Positions 13,943 to 20,838 of a stretch of 46,722 nt of DNA are shown one piece after another; within the stretch, counting starts at the first letter, position 1, and each line of letters opens with the position of its first letter. The notes below the pieces were generated by a model. That model made no database searches and was not told the origin of the DNA. It saw only the letters and a list, made by a program, of their open reading frames with translations. The stretch is from a virus: positions 1-46,722 of the IMG/VR virus record IMGVR_UViG_3300023082_000254. One strand, written 5' to 3'. Position numbers and translations under genes: made by a program.

Positions 13943-14628
13943 CAGAGCGGCATATCGACAACAACGTCCTGCCCAGCACGACGGACGCTGACGTGAACCA
14001 CATCGCCGGGGCCCACTTTATCCAGCGCATCGGTCCAGTCATCGAGATTGCGGATTCGAACGTCATTGAAGCCCTTGATCACATCGTCGGCTCGCAGTCC
14101 GGCCATATCGGCACGTCCGCCGGGAGTCACCGAGGCAATTCGCACACCGGCAGCTTCGGCGAAGGTATAAACCGGCTGTCCATTGGAGCCAACCACCTGG
14201 GTCATGACGCCTATTTTAAGAGGCTCATATGCCGCCCCAGCCGACTTCACGTACTCGCCAAACGCAACAATCTGATCATCAGAAGCGGGGACGCAGCCGA
14301 ACATATTTGAGCAGCCCACCCACATCTGCAGCGCGGCTCCGTGCTTTCCAGCCTTCTGTCGGTTGACCCTACAAGCGGTGGATGGCGAGTTAGGCGGGCT
14401 GCCGTAAGTCTCTATCAGAACGTCGTTCGACGTTTGAATTTTCATCCCACAATGTTGGCTTACCCAAGTCTGCGCAGCAGACCACTGGGCATCGCACTGG
14501 CGATCAGTCATGCAGACGGGCATTGCGGCGTCTATGCGCGATTGTTTCGCTTGGCGCTGAGCGGGCGAGACGCAACCAGCCAGCGAGATCGTGACGCCGG
14601 CAAGGGCAGCTATGAATGTAAGGCGCAT
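13942..14628 (-). CDS. PDZ-domain lipoprotein (possible lysogenic conversion factor)
   Basis: A 228-residue exported protein. A short basic start, hydrophobic core and LAGC lipobox (Cys19) indicate a lipoprotein. Residues about 30-135 contain six Cys (CMTDRQCD, HCGM, ACRV, GCSNMFGC) that probably form disulphides in the periplasm. Residues about 150-228 form a PDZ domain: VRIASVTPGGRADMAGLRADDV in part (SVTPGGRA, GLRADDVI) and a final VVVDMP strand. PDZ domains bind C-terminal peptides. It lies just downstream of cI on the same strand, so repressor-driven transcription could reach it in the lysogen. The start ATG 14628 follows AAGGA. A change to the host envelope, such as exclusion of other phages, is inferred. 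Confidence 0.8.
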   Translation of the reverse strand: MRLTFIAALAGVTISLAGCVSPAQRQAKQSRIDAAMPVCMTDRQCDAQWSAAQTWVSQHCGMKIQTSNDVLIETYGSPPNSPSTACRVNRQKAGKHGAALQMWVGCSNMFGCVPASDDQIVAFGEYVKSAGAAYEPLKIGVMTQVVGSNGQPVYTFAEAAGVRIASVTPGGRADMAGLRADDVIKGFNDVRIRNLDDWTDALDKVGPGDVVHVSVRRAGQDVVVDMPL

Positions 14629-14684
14629 CTCAGTTCCTTGAGTGAGTGTAAGGCTGTATCGGCCGCAGCCGCACTTCTTTGAGC

Positions 14685-15404
14685 TTAAAACTCGTTGAGT
14701 GTCCACGCCGCCAATGCCCGCCCGCCGATCTCTATGTCGTCCAGCGGGGCATCGATCGATGGGTAGTCTGGATTCTTGCTGAGGATCCGCAGAGTGTTCC
14801 GCCCAACGAACTGCAGGCGCTTCACTAGCACGCGCCCCTCCCACCGGAAGCAGTAGGCCGAGTCCTGGTCGAACGTTTTTATCCGTGTGTCCAGGAAGAT
14901 GAGGTCGCCGTCGTTGTACTGGCCCTTCATGCTGTCCCCACGCCCCGTGATGACCCGGATCACCTCTGGCGGCACGCCGGGGAGCTTGCGCTCAACCCAT
15001 TCGCGCGACACCCGCAGGCTCTCTACGACTTCCGGATAGTCCCCTATGTAGTCACCTTTCCCCATGCCCGCGAATCCCTCCAAGAGTGGGAAGCGAACAT
15101 AGCCCTCTCGAGTCTCAAATCTCGGTACTGGCTGAGATGGGGCGCTATGCATATCAGCCTCGGCCGTCGCCTTTCCAAACTGAGCAACGTCCATCCAGCC
15201 GTGGGGTTTTCCAGCTGCCACCTCAATCTTCCGAGCGACATCCTCGCCCATCTTCTTTCCGCCTTTGAGCTGGCTGAGAAAGGATGGATTCATGCCGTCC
15301 AGGCGCTGCGCCTGATCCTTCGCGCGCACGGTCCCCTTCTGCTCAAGCTCCCCGAGCAAGTGCAGCAAATTTCGATAGCGAGTCTCGATAACGTCCATAT
15401 GCAT
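14685..15404 (-). CDS. cI: CI-type repressor, XRE helix-turn-helix plus S24 peptidase
   Basis: A 239-residue lysogeny repressor. The N-terminal DNA-binding domain (about 8-70) includes AQRLDGMNPSFLSQLKGGKK in its recognition region. The C-terminal LexA/S24 domain (about 105-235) has nucleophile Ser158 in GRGDSMKG and general base Lys195 in VLVKRL, 37 residues apart as in LexA. An Ala112-Gly113 pair lies before it and may be the self-cleavage site used on DNA damage. The gene starts with ATG CAT ATG and no ribosome site; the first operator begins four bases upstream, so the message may be leaderless and autoregulated, as in lambda. Divergent from cro. Confidence 0.93.
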   Translation of the reverse strand: MHMDVIETRYRNLLHLLGELEQKGTVRAKDQAQRLDGMNPSFLSQLKGGKKMGEDVARKIEVAAGKPHGWMDVAQFGKATAEADMHSAPSQPVPRFETREGYVRFPLLEGFAGMGKGDYIGDYPEVVESLRVSREWVERKLPGVPPEVIRVITGRGDSMKGQYNDGDLIFLDTRIKTFDQDSAYCFRWEGRVLVKRLQFVGRNTLRILSKNPDYPSIDAPLDDIEIGGRALAAWTLNEF

Positions 15405-15407
15405 AGC

Positions 15408-15422
15408 TTAGCTACAGGCTAA
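15408..15422. promoter_or_regulatory. Right operator, cI-proximal
   Basis: TTAGCTACAGGCTAA, a perfect TTAGC-N5-GCTAA palindrome centred at 15415, four bases upstream of the repressor ATG. Occupancy would shut off repressor synthesis. Confidence 0.8.
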
Positions 15423-15432
15423 GGCTTGCGGA

Positions 15433-15447
15433 TTAGCTGGTAGCTTG
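15433..15447. promoter_or_regulatory. Right operator, middle
   Basis: TTAGCTGGTAGCTTG, with two mismatches in the right arm; centre 15440, 25 bp from each neighbour. It overlaps the start of the rightward -35 box. The weaker match fits a site filled cooperatively. Confidence 0.65.
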
Positions 15448-15475
15448 ACTTTAAGCATTAGCTCGTGGCTAAATC
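15445..15475 (+). promoter_or_regulatory. Right early promoter (PR analogue)
   Basis: A -35 box TTGACT (15445-15450) with an AT-rich -10 region at 15469-15475 (CTAAATC); the exact hexamer is uncertain (spacing 17-19). It lies between two operators. Initiation would fall at or just before the cro ATG at 15483, so the cro message may be leaderless. Confidence 0.6.
15458..15472. promoter_or_regulatory. Right operator, cro-proximal
   Basis: TTAGCTCGTGGCTAA, a perfect palindrome centred at 15465. It covers the -10 region of the rightward promoter. Confidence 0.8.
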
Positions 15476-15482
15476 TTATCCC

Positions 15483-15716
15483 ATGACTACTCATCCTCTG
15501 GAACGCGTGATCGAAATCCTCGGCAGTCAGGAAGGGCTGGCCGCGACCCTCGGTATCAAGTCGCCTTCGATAAGTGGGTGGAGAAACCGCAAGAAGGTGC
15601 CTGCGGACCGATGCATTGCCATCGAAAACGCCGTTGAGGGGCGAGTGACTCGCTACGACCTCCGCCCCGACGTCTTCGGCGCGGCACCCATGAAGACGCG
15701 GAAGAGGGCGGCCTAG
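15483..15716 (+). CDS. cro: Cro-like repressor
   Basis: A 77-residue helix-turn-helix protein of the Cro/YdaS type. The binding unit is about residues 8-50: a first helix (PLERVIEILGS), then EGLAATLGIKSPSISGWRNR shortened to its core LAATLGIKSPSISGW, and a VPADRCIAIENAV helix typical of YdaS/Cro proteins. It should bind the operators between itself and cI to favour lytic growth. An in-frame GTG at 15465 lies inside an operator, so the ATG at 15483 is preferred although no ribosome site is seen. Its stop overlaps a possible convergent ORF. Confidence 0.85.
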   Translation: MTTHPLERVIEILGSQEGLAATLGIKSPSISGWRNRKKVPADRCIAIENAVEGRVTRYDLRPDVFGAAPMKTRKRAA

Positions 15717-15874
15717 CCGTGTTCCCGTTTTATGGCTTCCGCCAGCTGCCGTTCGAGCGATCGAACATAGGCCTCCGCCAAGTCGCGGCTTGGAGACCTG
15801 ACTCTTTTCAGCGCTTCCGCTTCTCGCCGAGCGCGTTCCAGTCGCCTTTCCAACTCTTCGATGGAGTCTCCCAT
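15713..15874 (-). CDS. Possible small coiled-coil protein, 53 aa
   Basis: A 53-residue frame encoding a nearly continuous charged helix (SIEELERRLERARREAEALK; AYVRSLERQLAEAIKRE) with heptad Leu spacing. GGGGGT lies upstream of the ATG. Its ATG shares the CATG palindrome with the divergent plus-strand gene at 15873, and its stop overlaps the cro stop. It runs against the rightward transcript, so it may be a real small gene or a shadow of the GC-rich region. Confidence 0.35.
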   Translation of the reverse strand: MGDSIEELERRLERARREAEALKRVRSPSRDLAEAYVRSLERQLAEAIKREHG

Positions 15875-16103
15875 GACGTACCCCCTGCTCAGTGAGCGCT
15901 TGGAGCAAGCATGGCACGACCTTCGCCGAAAAGTGCTCGGCGGAGAGGGAAGTGAGATTCCGGCTGTCGAGGCCGACATGCGGGCCTACATCGACGCGTG
16001 GCGGGAACTCGAGAAGTTCCATTCGCAGGACGTGCTCCAGCACCTGTTTCACCTCGCGGCGGTAAGCAGCGCCCGCAAAGAAAGCCACCCCCCAGCCACC
16101 TGA
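15873..16103 (+). CDS. Small hypothetical protein between cro and cII-like gene, 76 aa
   Basis: A 76-residue helical protein (LSERLEQAWHDLRRKVLGG; AYIDAWRELEKFHSQDVLQHLFHL in part). TGGAG lies seven bases before the ATG. It follows cro in the direction of the right operon and uses GC-rich third positions, which favours it over the opposite-strand ORF. No family recognised. Confidence 0.55.
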   Translation: MTYPLLSERLEQAWHDLRRKVLGGEGSEIPAVEADMRAYIDAWRELEKFHSQDVLQHLFHLAAVSSARKESHPPAT

Positions 16104-16181
16104 TTTCTCCTTCGCACCGTTCTCCATGGCGCACACCTTACCGCCGTAACCCCTCAAATTCTTCATGTGAGTGTCCCCGCC

Positions 16182-16643
16182 ATGCATGTTCTCGATGCCG
16201 CAGCACAGACCGTAGACCAGTACCAGGGTGGCGCCGAATCACTGGCGCCTCGCATCGGCATCTCTGCCGGCATCCTGCGCAACAAGGTCAACGTCAACAA
16301 CACGACGAACCATCTCACACTCGCCGAAGCGAACCGCATCATGGCGGTGACGGGTGACCTGTCGATCCTGCAGGCGATGGCGGCGGAACATAACTGCGCA
16401 CTGATCCGCATCGACAATTCCGACAAGGCCGAAAGCCTGATGCACGGCGTGCTCGACCTCGGCGTGGCGGAAGGTGACTTCAATCGCGAACTGCATGATG
16501 CGCTGGCCGACGGCGTGATCACGGGCAATGAGATGAATGGCCTTGGCCAGTCGGCCCTGACGTATCAGGCAGCGATCATCGGCCTGCTGCGCCGCCTCCG
16601 TGAAGCCCATGCGTCCCAGCCGGGATGCGGGGCAGGGCGCTGA
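16182..16643 (+). CDS. Phage regulatory CII family protein
   Basis: A 153-residue protein that resembles the phage CII_2 family: an N-terminal VLDAAAQTVDQYQGGAESLAPRIG segment (cores QTVDQYQGG and SLAPRIG) with a helix-turn-helix, then ILRNKVN, LTLAEANRIMAVTGD and ILQAMAAEH, and a helical C terminus. Members sit after cro in many temperate phages and are thought to regulate the lysis-lysogeny choice. ATG 16182 was chosen; a GTG at 16167 is also in frame. It is followed by the next gene after one base. Confidence 0.8.
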   Translation: MHVLDAAAQTVDQYQGGAESLAPRIGISAGILRNKVNVNNTTNHLTLAEANRIMAVTGDLSILQAMAAEHNCALIRIDNSDKAESLMHGVLDLGVAEGDFNRELHDALADGVITGNEMNGLGQSALTYQAAIIGLLRRLREAHASQPGCGAGR

Positions 16644-16644
16644 T

Positions 16645-16986
16645 ATGGTCCAGCCGATTCGCCAAGAGACATTCTGGGATCGCCCGTTGCGCGTCGTGGA
16701 GACGCCGGCGGCGCGCGCGACCGATCCAGTCACGTCACACATCGCCGCCGCTGAGCACACGGCCAGCGGCAAGCGTGGCTCTAATGTCGCCGCAGTCATC
16801 GACCTCGTGCGCGCAGCGCCTGGACACACCAGCGCGGAGCTCTCGCGCCACAGTCGCGACCTGACCCGTCACGAGGTAGCACGCCGCCTTCCAGAGGCGG
16901 AGACAGCCGGAGCCGTGTTCAAGGGTGCCAAGCGTCGCTGCGAGGTGAATGGCTCGCTGGCTATGACGTGGTGGCCTGCGGCGTGA
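16645..16986 (+). CDS. Winged-helix-like DNA-binding protein, 113 aa
   Basis: A 113-residue protein. After a flexible N terminus (WDRPLRVVETPAARATDPVTSH in part), residues about 50-105 read as a winged helix: AAVIDLVRAAPGHTSAELSRHS in part (VIDLVRAAPG, SAELSRHS), then LTRHEVARRLPEAE and a wing ending LAMTWWPA. It is a likely regulator or accessory replication factor. Its stop overlaps the GTG of the replication gene (GTGA). Confidence 0.65.
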   Translation: MVQPIRQETFWDRPLRVVETPAARATDPVTSHIAAAEHTASGKRGSNVAAVIDLVRAAPGHTSAELSRHSRDLTRHEVARRLPEAETAGAVFKGAKRRCEVNGSLAMTWWPAA

Positions 16987-17813
16987 ACTACTACGAGCGC
17001 CACCTTGGCGACTACGCACGGGACACGGCTCACCTGAGCATGGTCGAGCATGGCGCGTACACGCTGCTTCTGGATCGGTACTACGCCACGGAGCGGGGCA
17101 TCCCGTCTGATCAGGTGCATCGCCTCGCGCGTGCGCGCACCGACGACGAGCGCATGGCTGTCGATGTCGTGCTCGGCGAGTTCTTCCAGTTGGTCGACGG
17201 CCTGTGGGTTCACGGGCGCGTTGAGGTGGAGATCGAGAAGGCCGCTGGCCGCATCAGTGCGGCTCGCGAGAACGGAAGGAAGGGTGGTCGTCCGCGTAAA
17301 GAAGAAACCCAGAAGAAACCCAGTGGGTTTTCGCCGGGTTATGAAAACGAAACCCAGCACGAACCCAGCGAAAAGCTCACCAATCACCAGACACCACCTA
17401 AGAGCGAGAGAGAGACGCACGCGGGCACGCCATCCGGCGATGCAGGCAAAGCGCTCCGCTCCGCAGGCTGCTCGACGCTGAACCTGACGAACCCCGATTT
17501 TCTGGCGGCGCTGGCTGAGGGGGTTACGCCCGACGAGTTCGCCGCCGCCGCAAACGAGGCCAGTGATCGAGGCATCGGGCCGGGCGCGAGATTCGCATAC
17601 GCCGTGAAGGTGGCCCGGTCGAACCATGCCCGAACCGCATCACCCGTCGACGCACCCAATGCCCGCGCGGGTCCAGGACGGCAGAGCACGGGGAAGGTCA
17701 TGGGTCTACTGCAAACACTCGAGGGTATGAAAGATGGACTGGATCAATCGGGAATTTCTCACGGGCTTCCAGATGCTGGCTACGCTCGGCTTGGAAGGTC
17801 AGCCGGCAGCTGA
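16983..17813 (+). CDS. DUF1376 (YdaU-type) replication protein
   Basis: A 276-residue protein in the place of lambda O. Residues 1-90 are the DUF1376 domain (NYYERHLGDYARDTAHLSMVEHGAY in part: YYERHLGDY, LSMVEHGAYTLLLDRYY, LARARTDDE), related to winged-helix replication initiators. A Lys/Gly-rich stretch (NGRKGGRPRK) and a polar linker follow, then a C-terminal helical domain (160-225). It probably binds the phage origin and recruits the replication machinery. The GTG start at 16983 gives the GTGA overlap seen throughout this operon. No iteron array was found inside the gene. Confidence 0.8.
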   Translation: MNYYERHLGDYARDTAHLSMVEHGAYTLLLDRYYATERGIPSDQVHRLARARTDDERMAVDVVLGEFFQLVDGLWVHGRVEVEIEKAAGRISAARENGRKGGRPRKEETQKKPSGFSPGYENETQHEPSEKLTNHQTPPKSERETHAGTPSGDAGKALRSAGCSTLNLTNPDFLAALAEGVTPDEFAAAANEASDRGIGPGARFAYAVKVARSNHARTASPVDAPNARAGPGRQSTGKVMGLLQTLEGMKDGLDQSGISHGLPDAGYARLGRSAGS

Positions 17814-18120
17814 GGTCATCCCGATGACGGTGCAGGTCTGGCTTAAGGCCGTTTGCCGTAACCGCGTTTTCGACCAGGCGAAGGACGCGCCGCGCATTCG
17901 CGAGGCCTTCGCGATGCTCGCCGAGCGGTCGCAGCGCTGGCCGAGCCCGGCCGATTTTCTCGGTGCGCTACCGAGCAACGTCGTTCCGTTCCAGAAGCCG
18001 CCGAGGCTCGAGAGTGAGCAGCGTCGGCAGAGCGGCTTGCGCGCGCTCAAGGACATCGCGGCGAAGTGTAACTTCCCGATGCCCACCGACGACGAACCCG
18101 AGCCGCCGAGGGCTGCATGA
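17734..18120 (+). CDS. Possible helicase-loader-type protein, 128 aa
   Basis: A 128-residue protein overlapping the end of the DUF1376 gene by 80 bases. It is helical (VQVWLKAVCRNRVFDQAKDAPRIREAF in part) with a motif SQRWPSPADFLGALPS and a C-terminal part FQKPPRLESEQRR. Such proteins follow phage replication initiators and may load helicase, like lambda P, but direct similarity is not visible to me. Confidence 0.6.
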   Translation: MDWINREFLTGFQMLATLGLEGQPAAEVIPMTVQVWLKAVCRNRVFDQAKDAPRIREAFAMLAERSQRWPSPADFLGALPSNVVPFQKPPRLESEQRRQSGLRALKDIAAKCNFPMPTDDEPEPPRAA

Positions 18121-18476
18121 TGAAAGCCACGCAGGAACAGATCGTCCAGCGCTTCCGCGCTGGCCAGTCCATCCCCGAGATTGCTATGGCACTCGGTCGC
18201 GGGCGAGAGACGGTGCGCCGACTCATCCGTGCCGTAGTTCCTTCCGCGCGGCGCCGGTCGAGCACGGTTCGAAAGTTCGTGTCGCGTCCTGACGGTGAGT
18301 ATTGCGAGTGCCGCCACTGCGCCGCGCTCGGCTACGGTGCCGACGCCTGGCATCCGGTGACTTCGGAATTCTGGCGTGAGTACGGCGGCACGCTTTCCCT
18401 GGGACAGTGCAAGGCCTGCCTGAGTGAGGTCGAGGCCCGCTCGCGCGGCCTGAAGCCTGCGAGGTTCGACGCATGA
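18117..18476 (+). CDS. HTH plus zinc-ribbon-like protein, 119 aa
   Basis: A 119-residue protein. Residues 5-40 are a helix-turn-helix (QEQIVQRFRAGQSIPEIAMALGRGRETVRRLI in part: AGQSIPEIAMALGRGRETV). The C-terminal half has four Cys (CECRHC, QCKAC) and His that could bind zinc. It is probably a DNA-binding protein with a role in replication or regulation. ATGA overlaps with both neighbours. Confidence 0.65.
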   Translation: MMKATQEQIVQRFRAGQSIPEIAMALGRGRETVRRLIRAVVPSARRRSSTVRKFVSRPDGEYCECRHCAALGYGADAWHPVTSEFWREYGGTLSLGQCKACLSEVEARSRGLKPARFDA

Positions 18477-18685
18477 AGGCCGTGCGCGAAACGATCGCGA
18501 CACGGATCGTCAAGGCGACGACTGGCACGCCGCTGACGATCAAGCAGATCGCCGACGTGATCTACACCGACGAGAGCTCCGTACGGGTGAACCTGCAGCA
18601 GATGGAAGAGAAGGGCCTTATGCGCCGTGCGGGTTTCGGCGCGCCGACGCGTGGGAACACGCCTTACCTGTGGGTGGCAGCATGA
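18473..18685 (+). CDS. Small winged-helix protein, 70 aa
   Basis: A 70-residue winged helix: IVKATTGTPLTIKQIADVIY in part (TPLTIKQIADVIY), recognition helix SSVRVNLQQMEEKGLMRRAG in part, and wing GNTPYLWV. One of several tiny winged-helix proteins in this operon. ATGA overlaps on both sides. Confidence 0.7.
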   Translation: MKAVRETIATRIVKATTGTPLTIKQIADVIYTDESSVRVNLQQMEEKGLMRRAGFGAPTRGNTPYLWVAA

Positions 18686-19134
18686 TCCAGAAGTACACGC
18701 TCAACGCCAACGGTGCCGAGCGCCCTGACGTGCTGGCCAACGTGCATGCTTTCGTCGACCGGCTGCCGGCGTCGAAGTCCTGGCGGATCGAGATCAAGGA
18801 AGCGCGGAAGGAGCGCACCGATCACCAGAACAGGGCCCTATTCGGGGTCGCCTATCCCGCAATCAAGGCGGTCACGGGTGATGATATCGACGACCTGCAC
18901 GAATCGTTCTGCGGCAAGTTCTTCGGCTGGGTCGATCGCGAGGTCATGGGTGAGGTTCGCCGGCGCCCCTATCGCACGACCACGACCGATGAGCAGGGCG
19001 AGCGCGATGTGCTTCCCACCACCGTCTTCGCCGAGTTCTACGACACCGTGCAGCGCATTGCGGCTGAGGCGGGGATCGACGTGCCGGATCCCGATCCGCT
19101 CTGGCGCGAGCAGCGGTGGGGGAGGGCAGCATGA
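18682..19134 (+). CDS. ninB: NinB-like recombination protein
   Basis: A 150-residue protein resembling lambda NinB/Orf, which binds single-stranded DNA and helps recombination proteins load. Visible features are VDRLPASKSWRIEIKEA in the first strand, the RTDHQNRALFG helix, and the C-terminal FAEFYDTVQRIAAEAGIDVPDPD. It lies in a nin-like cluster with DUF1364 and VRR-NUC nucleases, before Q, as expected. The assignment is by pattern, not strong identity. Confidence 0.65.
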   Translation: MIQKYTLNANGAERPDVLANVHAFVDRLPASKSWRIEIKEARKERTDHQNRALFGVAYPAIKAVTGDDIDDLHESFCGKFFGWVDREVMGEVRRRPYRTTTTDEQGERDVLPTTVFAEFYDTVQRIAAEAGIDVPDPDPLWREQRWGRAA

Positions 19135-19490
19135 AGCGCTCCGGCGAGATCAAGCGTACCAAGCCGATGCGGCAGCGAAAGCCGATGGTGAAGGGCATGG
19201 GCTCCAAGATGACAGCAGCACGCAAGGGCGCACAGGGCAGGCCGTGCACAATCCGCATCCCATGCCGGTGTGAGCCGAACCCGGAAACGACCGTGCTGGC
19301 GCACTACAGACTGGGCACTGGCGGCGGACAGAAGCCCGACGACGAGCAGGCGGCCGATGCGTGCTTCATCTGCCACGAGATCGTCGATGGCCGCATGGCT
19401 GCGCCGGAGTTCACGAAAGACCAGATTCGTCTCTGGCACGCCGAGGGCGTGCTTCGAACGCAAGAAGCACGACGCCAGGAGGCTGCATGA
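19131..19490 (+). CDS. DUF1364 (NinX/nuclease-like) zinc-binding protein
   Basis: A 119-residue protein of the phage DUF1364 family: basic N terminus (IKRTKPMRQRKPM), KMTAARKGAQGRPCTIRIP in part, then NPETTVLAHYR and CFICHEIVDGR. Cys39, Cys45, Cys47, Cys78 and Cys81 with His58 and His82 suggest a zinc/HNH-like nuclease fold. It is found in nin regions near recombination genes. ATGA overlaps on both sides. Confidence 0.8.
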   Translation: MKRSGEIKRTKPMRQRKPMVKGMGSKMTAARKGAQGRPCTIRIPCRCEPNPETTVLAHYRLGTGGGQKPDDEQAADACFICHEIVDGRMAAPEFTKDQIRLWHAEGVLRTQEARRQEAA

Positions 19491-19798
19491 GGTACGCCGC
19501 GCGCGTCGACGACAATCAGTCTGAGATCGTTCGTGCGATCCAGCGGATCGGCGCCTATGTGATCGATTGCTCTCACGTCGGATCAGGCTTTCCCGATCTT
19601 CTGGTGGCGTTCCGTGGCCGCTGGACACTGATCGAGATCAAGGACGGCGAGAAGCCTCCTTCGCGCAGGAAGCTGACGCCGTCGCAGACCATCTTCCATG
19701 CCGAGGCACTGGCCAAGGGGTGCAAGGTCCACGTCGTTGAAAGCGTGGATCAGGCGCTGTGCCTGCTCGGCTCGATCGGCACGGCGAGGGCCGCATGA
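19487..19798 (+). CDS. VRR-NUC domain nuclease
   Basis: A 103-residue protein that is essentially one VRR-NUC (PD-(D/E)XK) domain: GSGFPDLLV with Asp37, LIEIKDG with Glu50 and Lys52, then a Gln67 helix (SQTIFHAEALAKG). Stand-alone phage VRR-NUC proteins act as Holliday-junction resolvases, taking the place of RusA or Rap, so it probably clears recombination intermediates before packaging. Confidence 0.85.
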   Translation: MRYAARVDDNQSEIVRAIQRIGAYVIDCSHVGSGFPDLLVAFRGRWTLIEIKDGEKPPSRRKLTPSQTIFHAEALAKGCKVHVVESVDQALCLLGSIGTARAA

Positions 19799-20001
19799 CC
19801 AACGCCGCACGCATCCGCGCAGCACTCGGCGAAGGTCCGGCAACCACGCAGGAACTGGTGGCCGAGCTGGGCATGGCGAGGAACTACATCGCCGCACAGC
19901 TGACCGTCATGGCACGGCGCGGCCATCTCCGGAAGAAGCCGTTTGTCGGCACCGACGGGCACACACGGAACCTATGGTCGCTCCGGAGGGCCCATGGATG
20001 A
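19795..20001 (+). CDS. Small winged-helix protein, 68 aa
   Basis: A 68-residue winged helix: ARIRAALGEGPATTQELVAELG in part (GPATTQELVAELGMARNYI), then VMARRGHLRKKP and a short wing with HTRNLWSL. It is a likely regulator in the nin-like region. ATGA overlaps with both neighbours. Confidence 0.7.
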   Translation: MTNAARIRAALGEGPATTQELVAELGMARNYIAAQLTVMARRGHLRKKPFVGTDGHTRNLWSLRRAHG

Positions 20002-20228
20002 CCGTATACAGACACCTGACCCATGCCATGGCGATCATGCGCAGGGAGCCGGATTACCGGAAGTGGGGGCCGATGATCGATGCCCTGACACCGGAGGAGC
20101 AGGCGGAGTGCCGGTCGTGGCTCCGCGTGCAGGCCGAGATGGCCCGCGCCCGTCAGCGCGCACGGGCTTCGAAGGCTTCCCGACCGGCGTCCTCGGCTGG
20201 CAGCTCGAGCGGGCGAAGGAAGACCTGA
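19998..20228 (+). CDS. Small hypothetical protein, possibly truncated by a frame change, 76 aa
   Basis: The first 55 residues look natural (TVYRHLTHAMAIMRREPDYR; IDALTPEEQAECRSWLRVQ) and begin at an ATGA overlap. The last 20 residues (Ala/Ser/Arg-rich) look like a shadow, while the -1 frame at the same place encodes a good coiled-coil end. The original gene may have continued into that frame. No family recognised. Confidence 0.55.
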   Translation: MTVYRHLTHAMAIMRREPDYRKWGPMIDALTPEEQAECRSWLRVQAEMARARQRARASKASRPASSAGSSSGRRKT

Positions 20229-20299
20229 AAGCTGCCCAGCGCAAAACCGACCTGATACGCCGCGAGTTGAAGCGGCGGAAACGAAAGAACATCGAATAA
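20117..20299 (+). CDS. Overlapping frame with coiled-coil end; separate gene or tail of the previous one
   Basis: A frame ending at 20299 that codes for GWQLERAKEDLKAAQRKTDL in part and RRELKRRKRK, a convincing basic coiled-coil C terminus. Only weak GTG starts exist (20108, 20117), none with a ribosome site. It is either expressed by coupling or frameshift, or it is the displaced 3' end of the 19998 gene. Confidence 0.35.
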   Translation: MAPRAGRDGPRPSARTGFEGFPTGVLGWQLERAKEDLKAAQRKTDLIRRELKRRKRKNIE

Positions 20300-20315
20300 G
20301 AAACAGGGGAACGCA

Positions 20316-20762
20316 ATGCGACGCTCAACACGATTGGAAGACAGGCTCACTGAATGGGCGCGGGAATATGGCGATAACCGTCGCGGCAGCACCGGTGGCA
20401 GCAGCTCCTGGCTAGCGTCGTTGATCCGCTGGGAGGGCAGGGCGCCATCGGGCCTCGGCTACGAAGCGAGCCACACGGCCGCCGATGACGTCCATGAGGC
20501 CGTTGAGGCACTGTCATGCCAAGGTCGCGGCTTCGCACCTGCCATGGTGCTGCGCGCGGAATACTTGGAGCCGGGAAAGACGCGGTCGGAGAAGATCCGG
20601 AGCCTACGGCGCTTGGGCGTGCAGGTCGATACCACGCGCTTCAGTCAGCTCCTACGCCTTGCGAAGGTCCACGTTGCGGGGTGGCTGCGTATTCCGTTCG
20701 AAGAGCCATTGCCGGAGCATGAGCACGTTTCGATGCTGGAAACGATTATTTCTCTTGATTGA
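20316..20762 (+). CDS. Q-like late antiterminator
   Basis: A 148-residue protein in the place of lambda Q: last gene of the right early operon, followed by an intrinsic terminator and the lysis genes. AGGGGA precedes the ATG. It has a basic helical N terminus (STRLEDRLTEWAREYG), a middle containing AMVLRAEYL, and a helix-turn-helix-like LRRLGVQVDTTRFSQLLRLA region, as in phage antitermination Q/DUF1133 type proteins. It would let polymerase read through 20813-20838 into the late operon. The assignment rests on both position and pattern. Confidence 0.7.
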   Translation: MRRSTRLEDRLTEWAREYGDNRRGSTGGSSSWLASLIRWEGRAPSGLGYEASHTAADDVHEAVEALSCQGRGFAPAMVLRAEYLEPGKTRSEKIRSLRRLGVQVDTTRFSQLLRLAKVHVAGWLRIPFEEPLPEHEHVSMLETIISLD

Positions 20763-20812
20763 TCAATAAACCTGTGAAAAAGTGGCACCGTCACATCACG
20801 CCGATGTGCAAA

Positions 20813-20838
20813 AGCCCTGGCACTCGCCGGGGCTTTTT
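20813..20838 (+). terminator. Terminator between Q-like gene and lysis genes (tR' analogue)
   Basis: Stem AGCCCTGGC, loop ACTC, stem GCCGGGGCT (one T-G pair), T-run. It ends the early right transcript and is the expected target of the Q-like protein. I could not identify a convincing late promoter in 20763-20812. Confidence 0.85.

Noticed and set aside
15408-16187. Minus-strand ORF of 259 codons across cro and the cII-like gene
   Set aside because: It covers the operators and well-supported genes on the other strand and lacks domain sense.
20755-20812. Late promoter after the Q-like gene
   Set aside because: TTGATT is present at 20755, but no acceptable -10 box occurs at the right distance.
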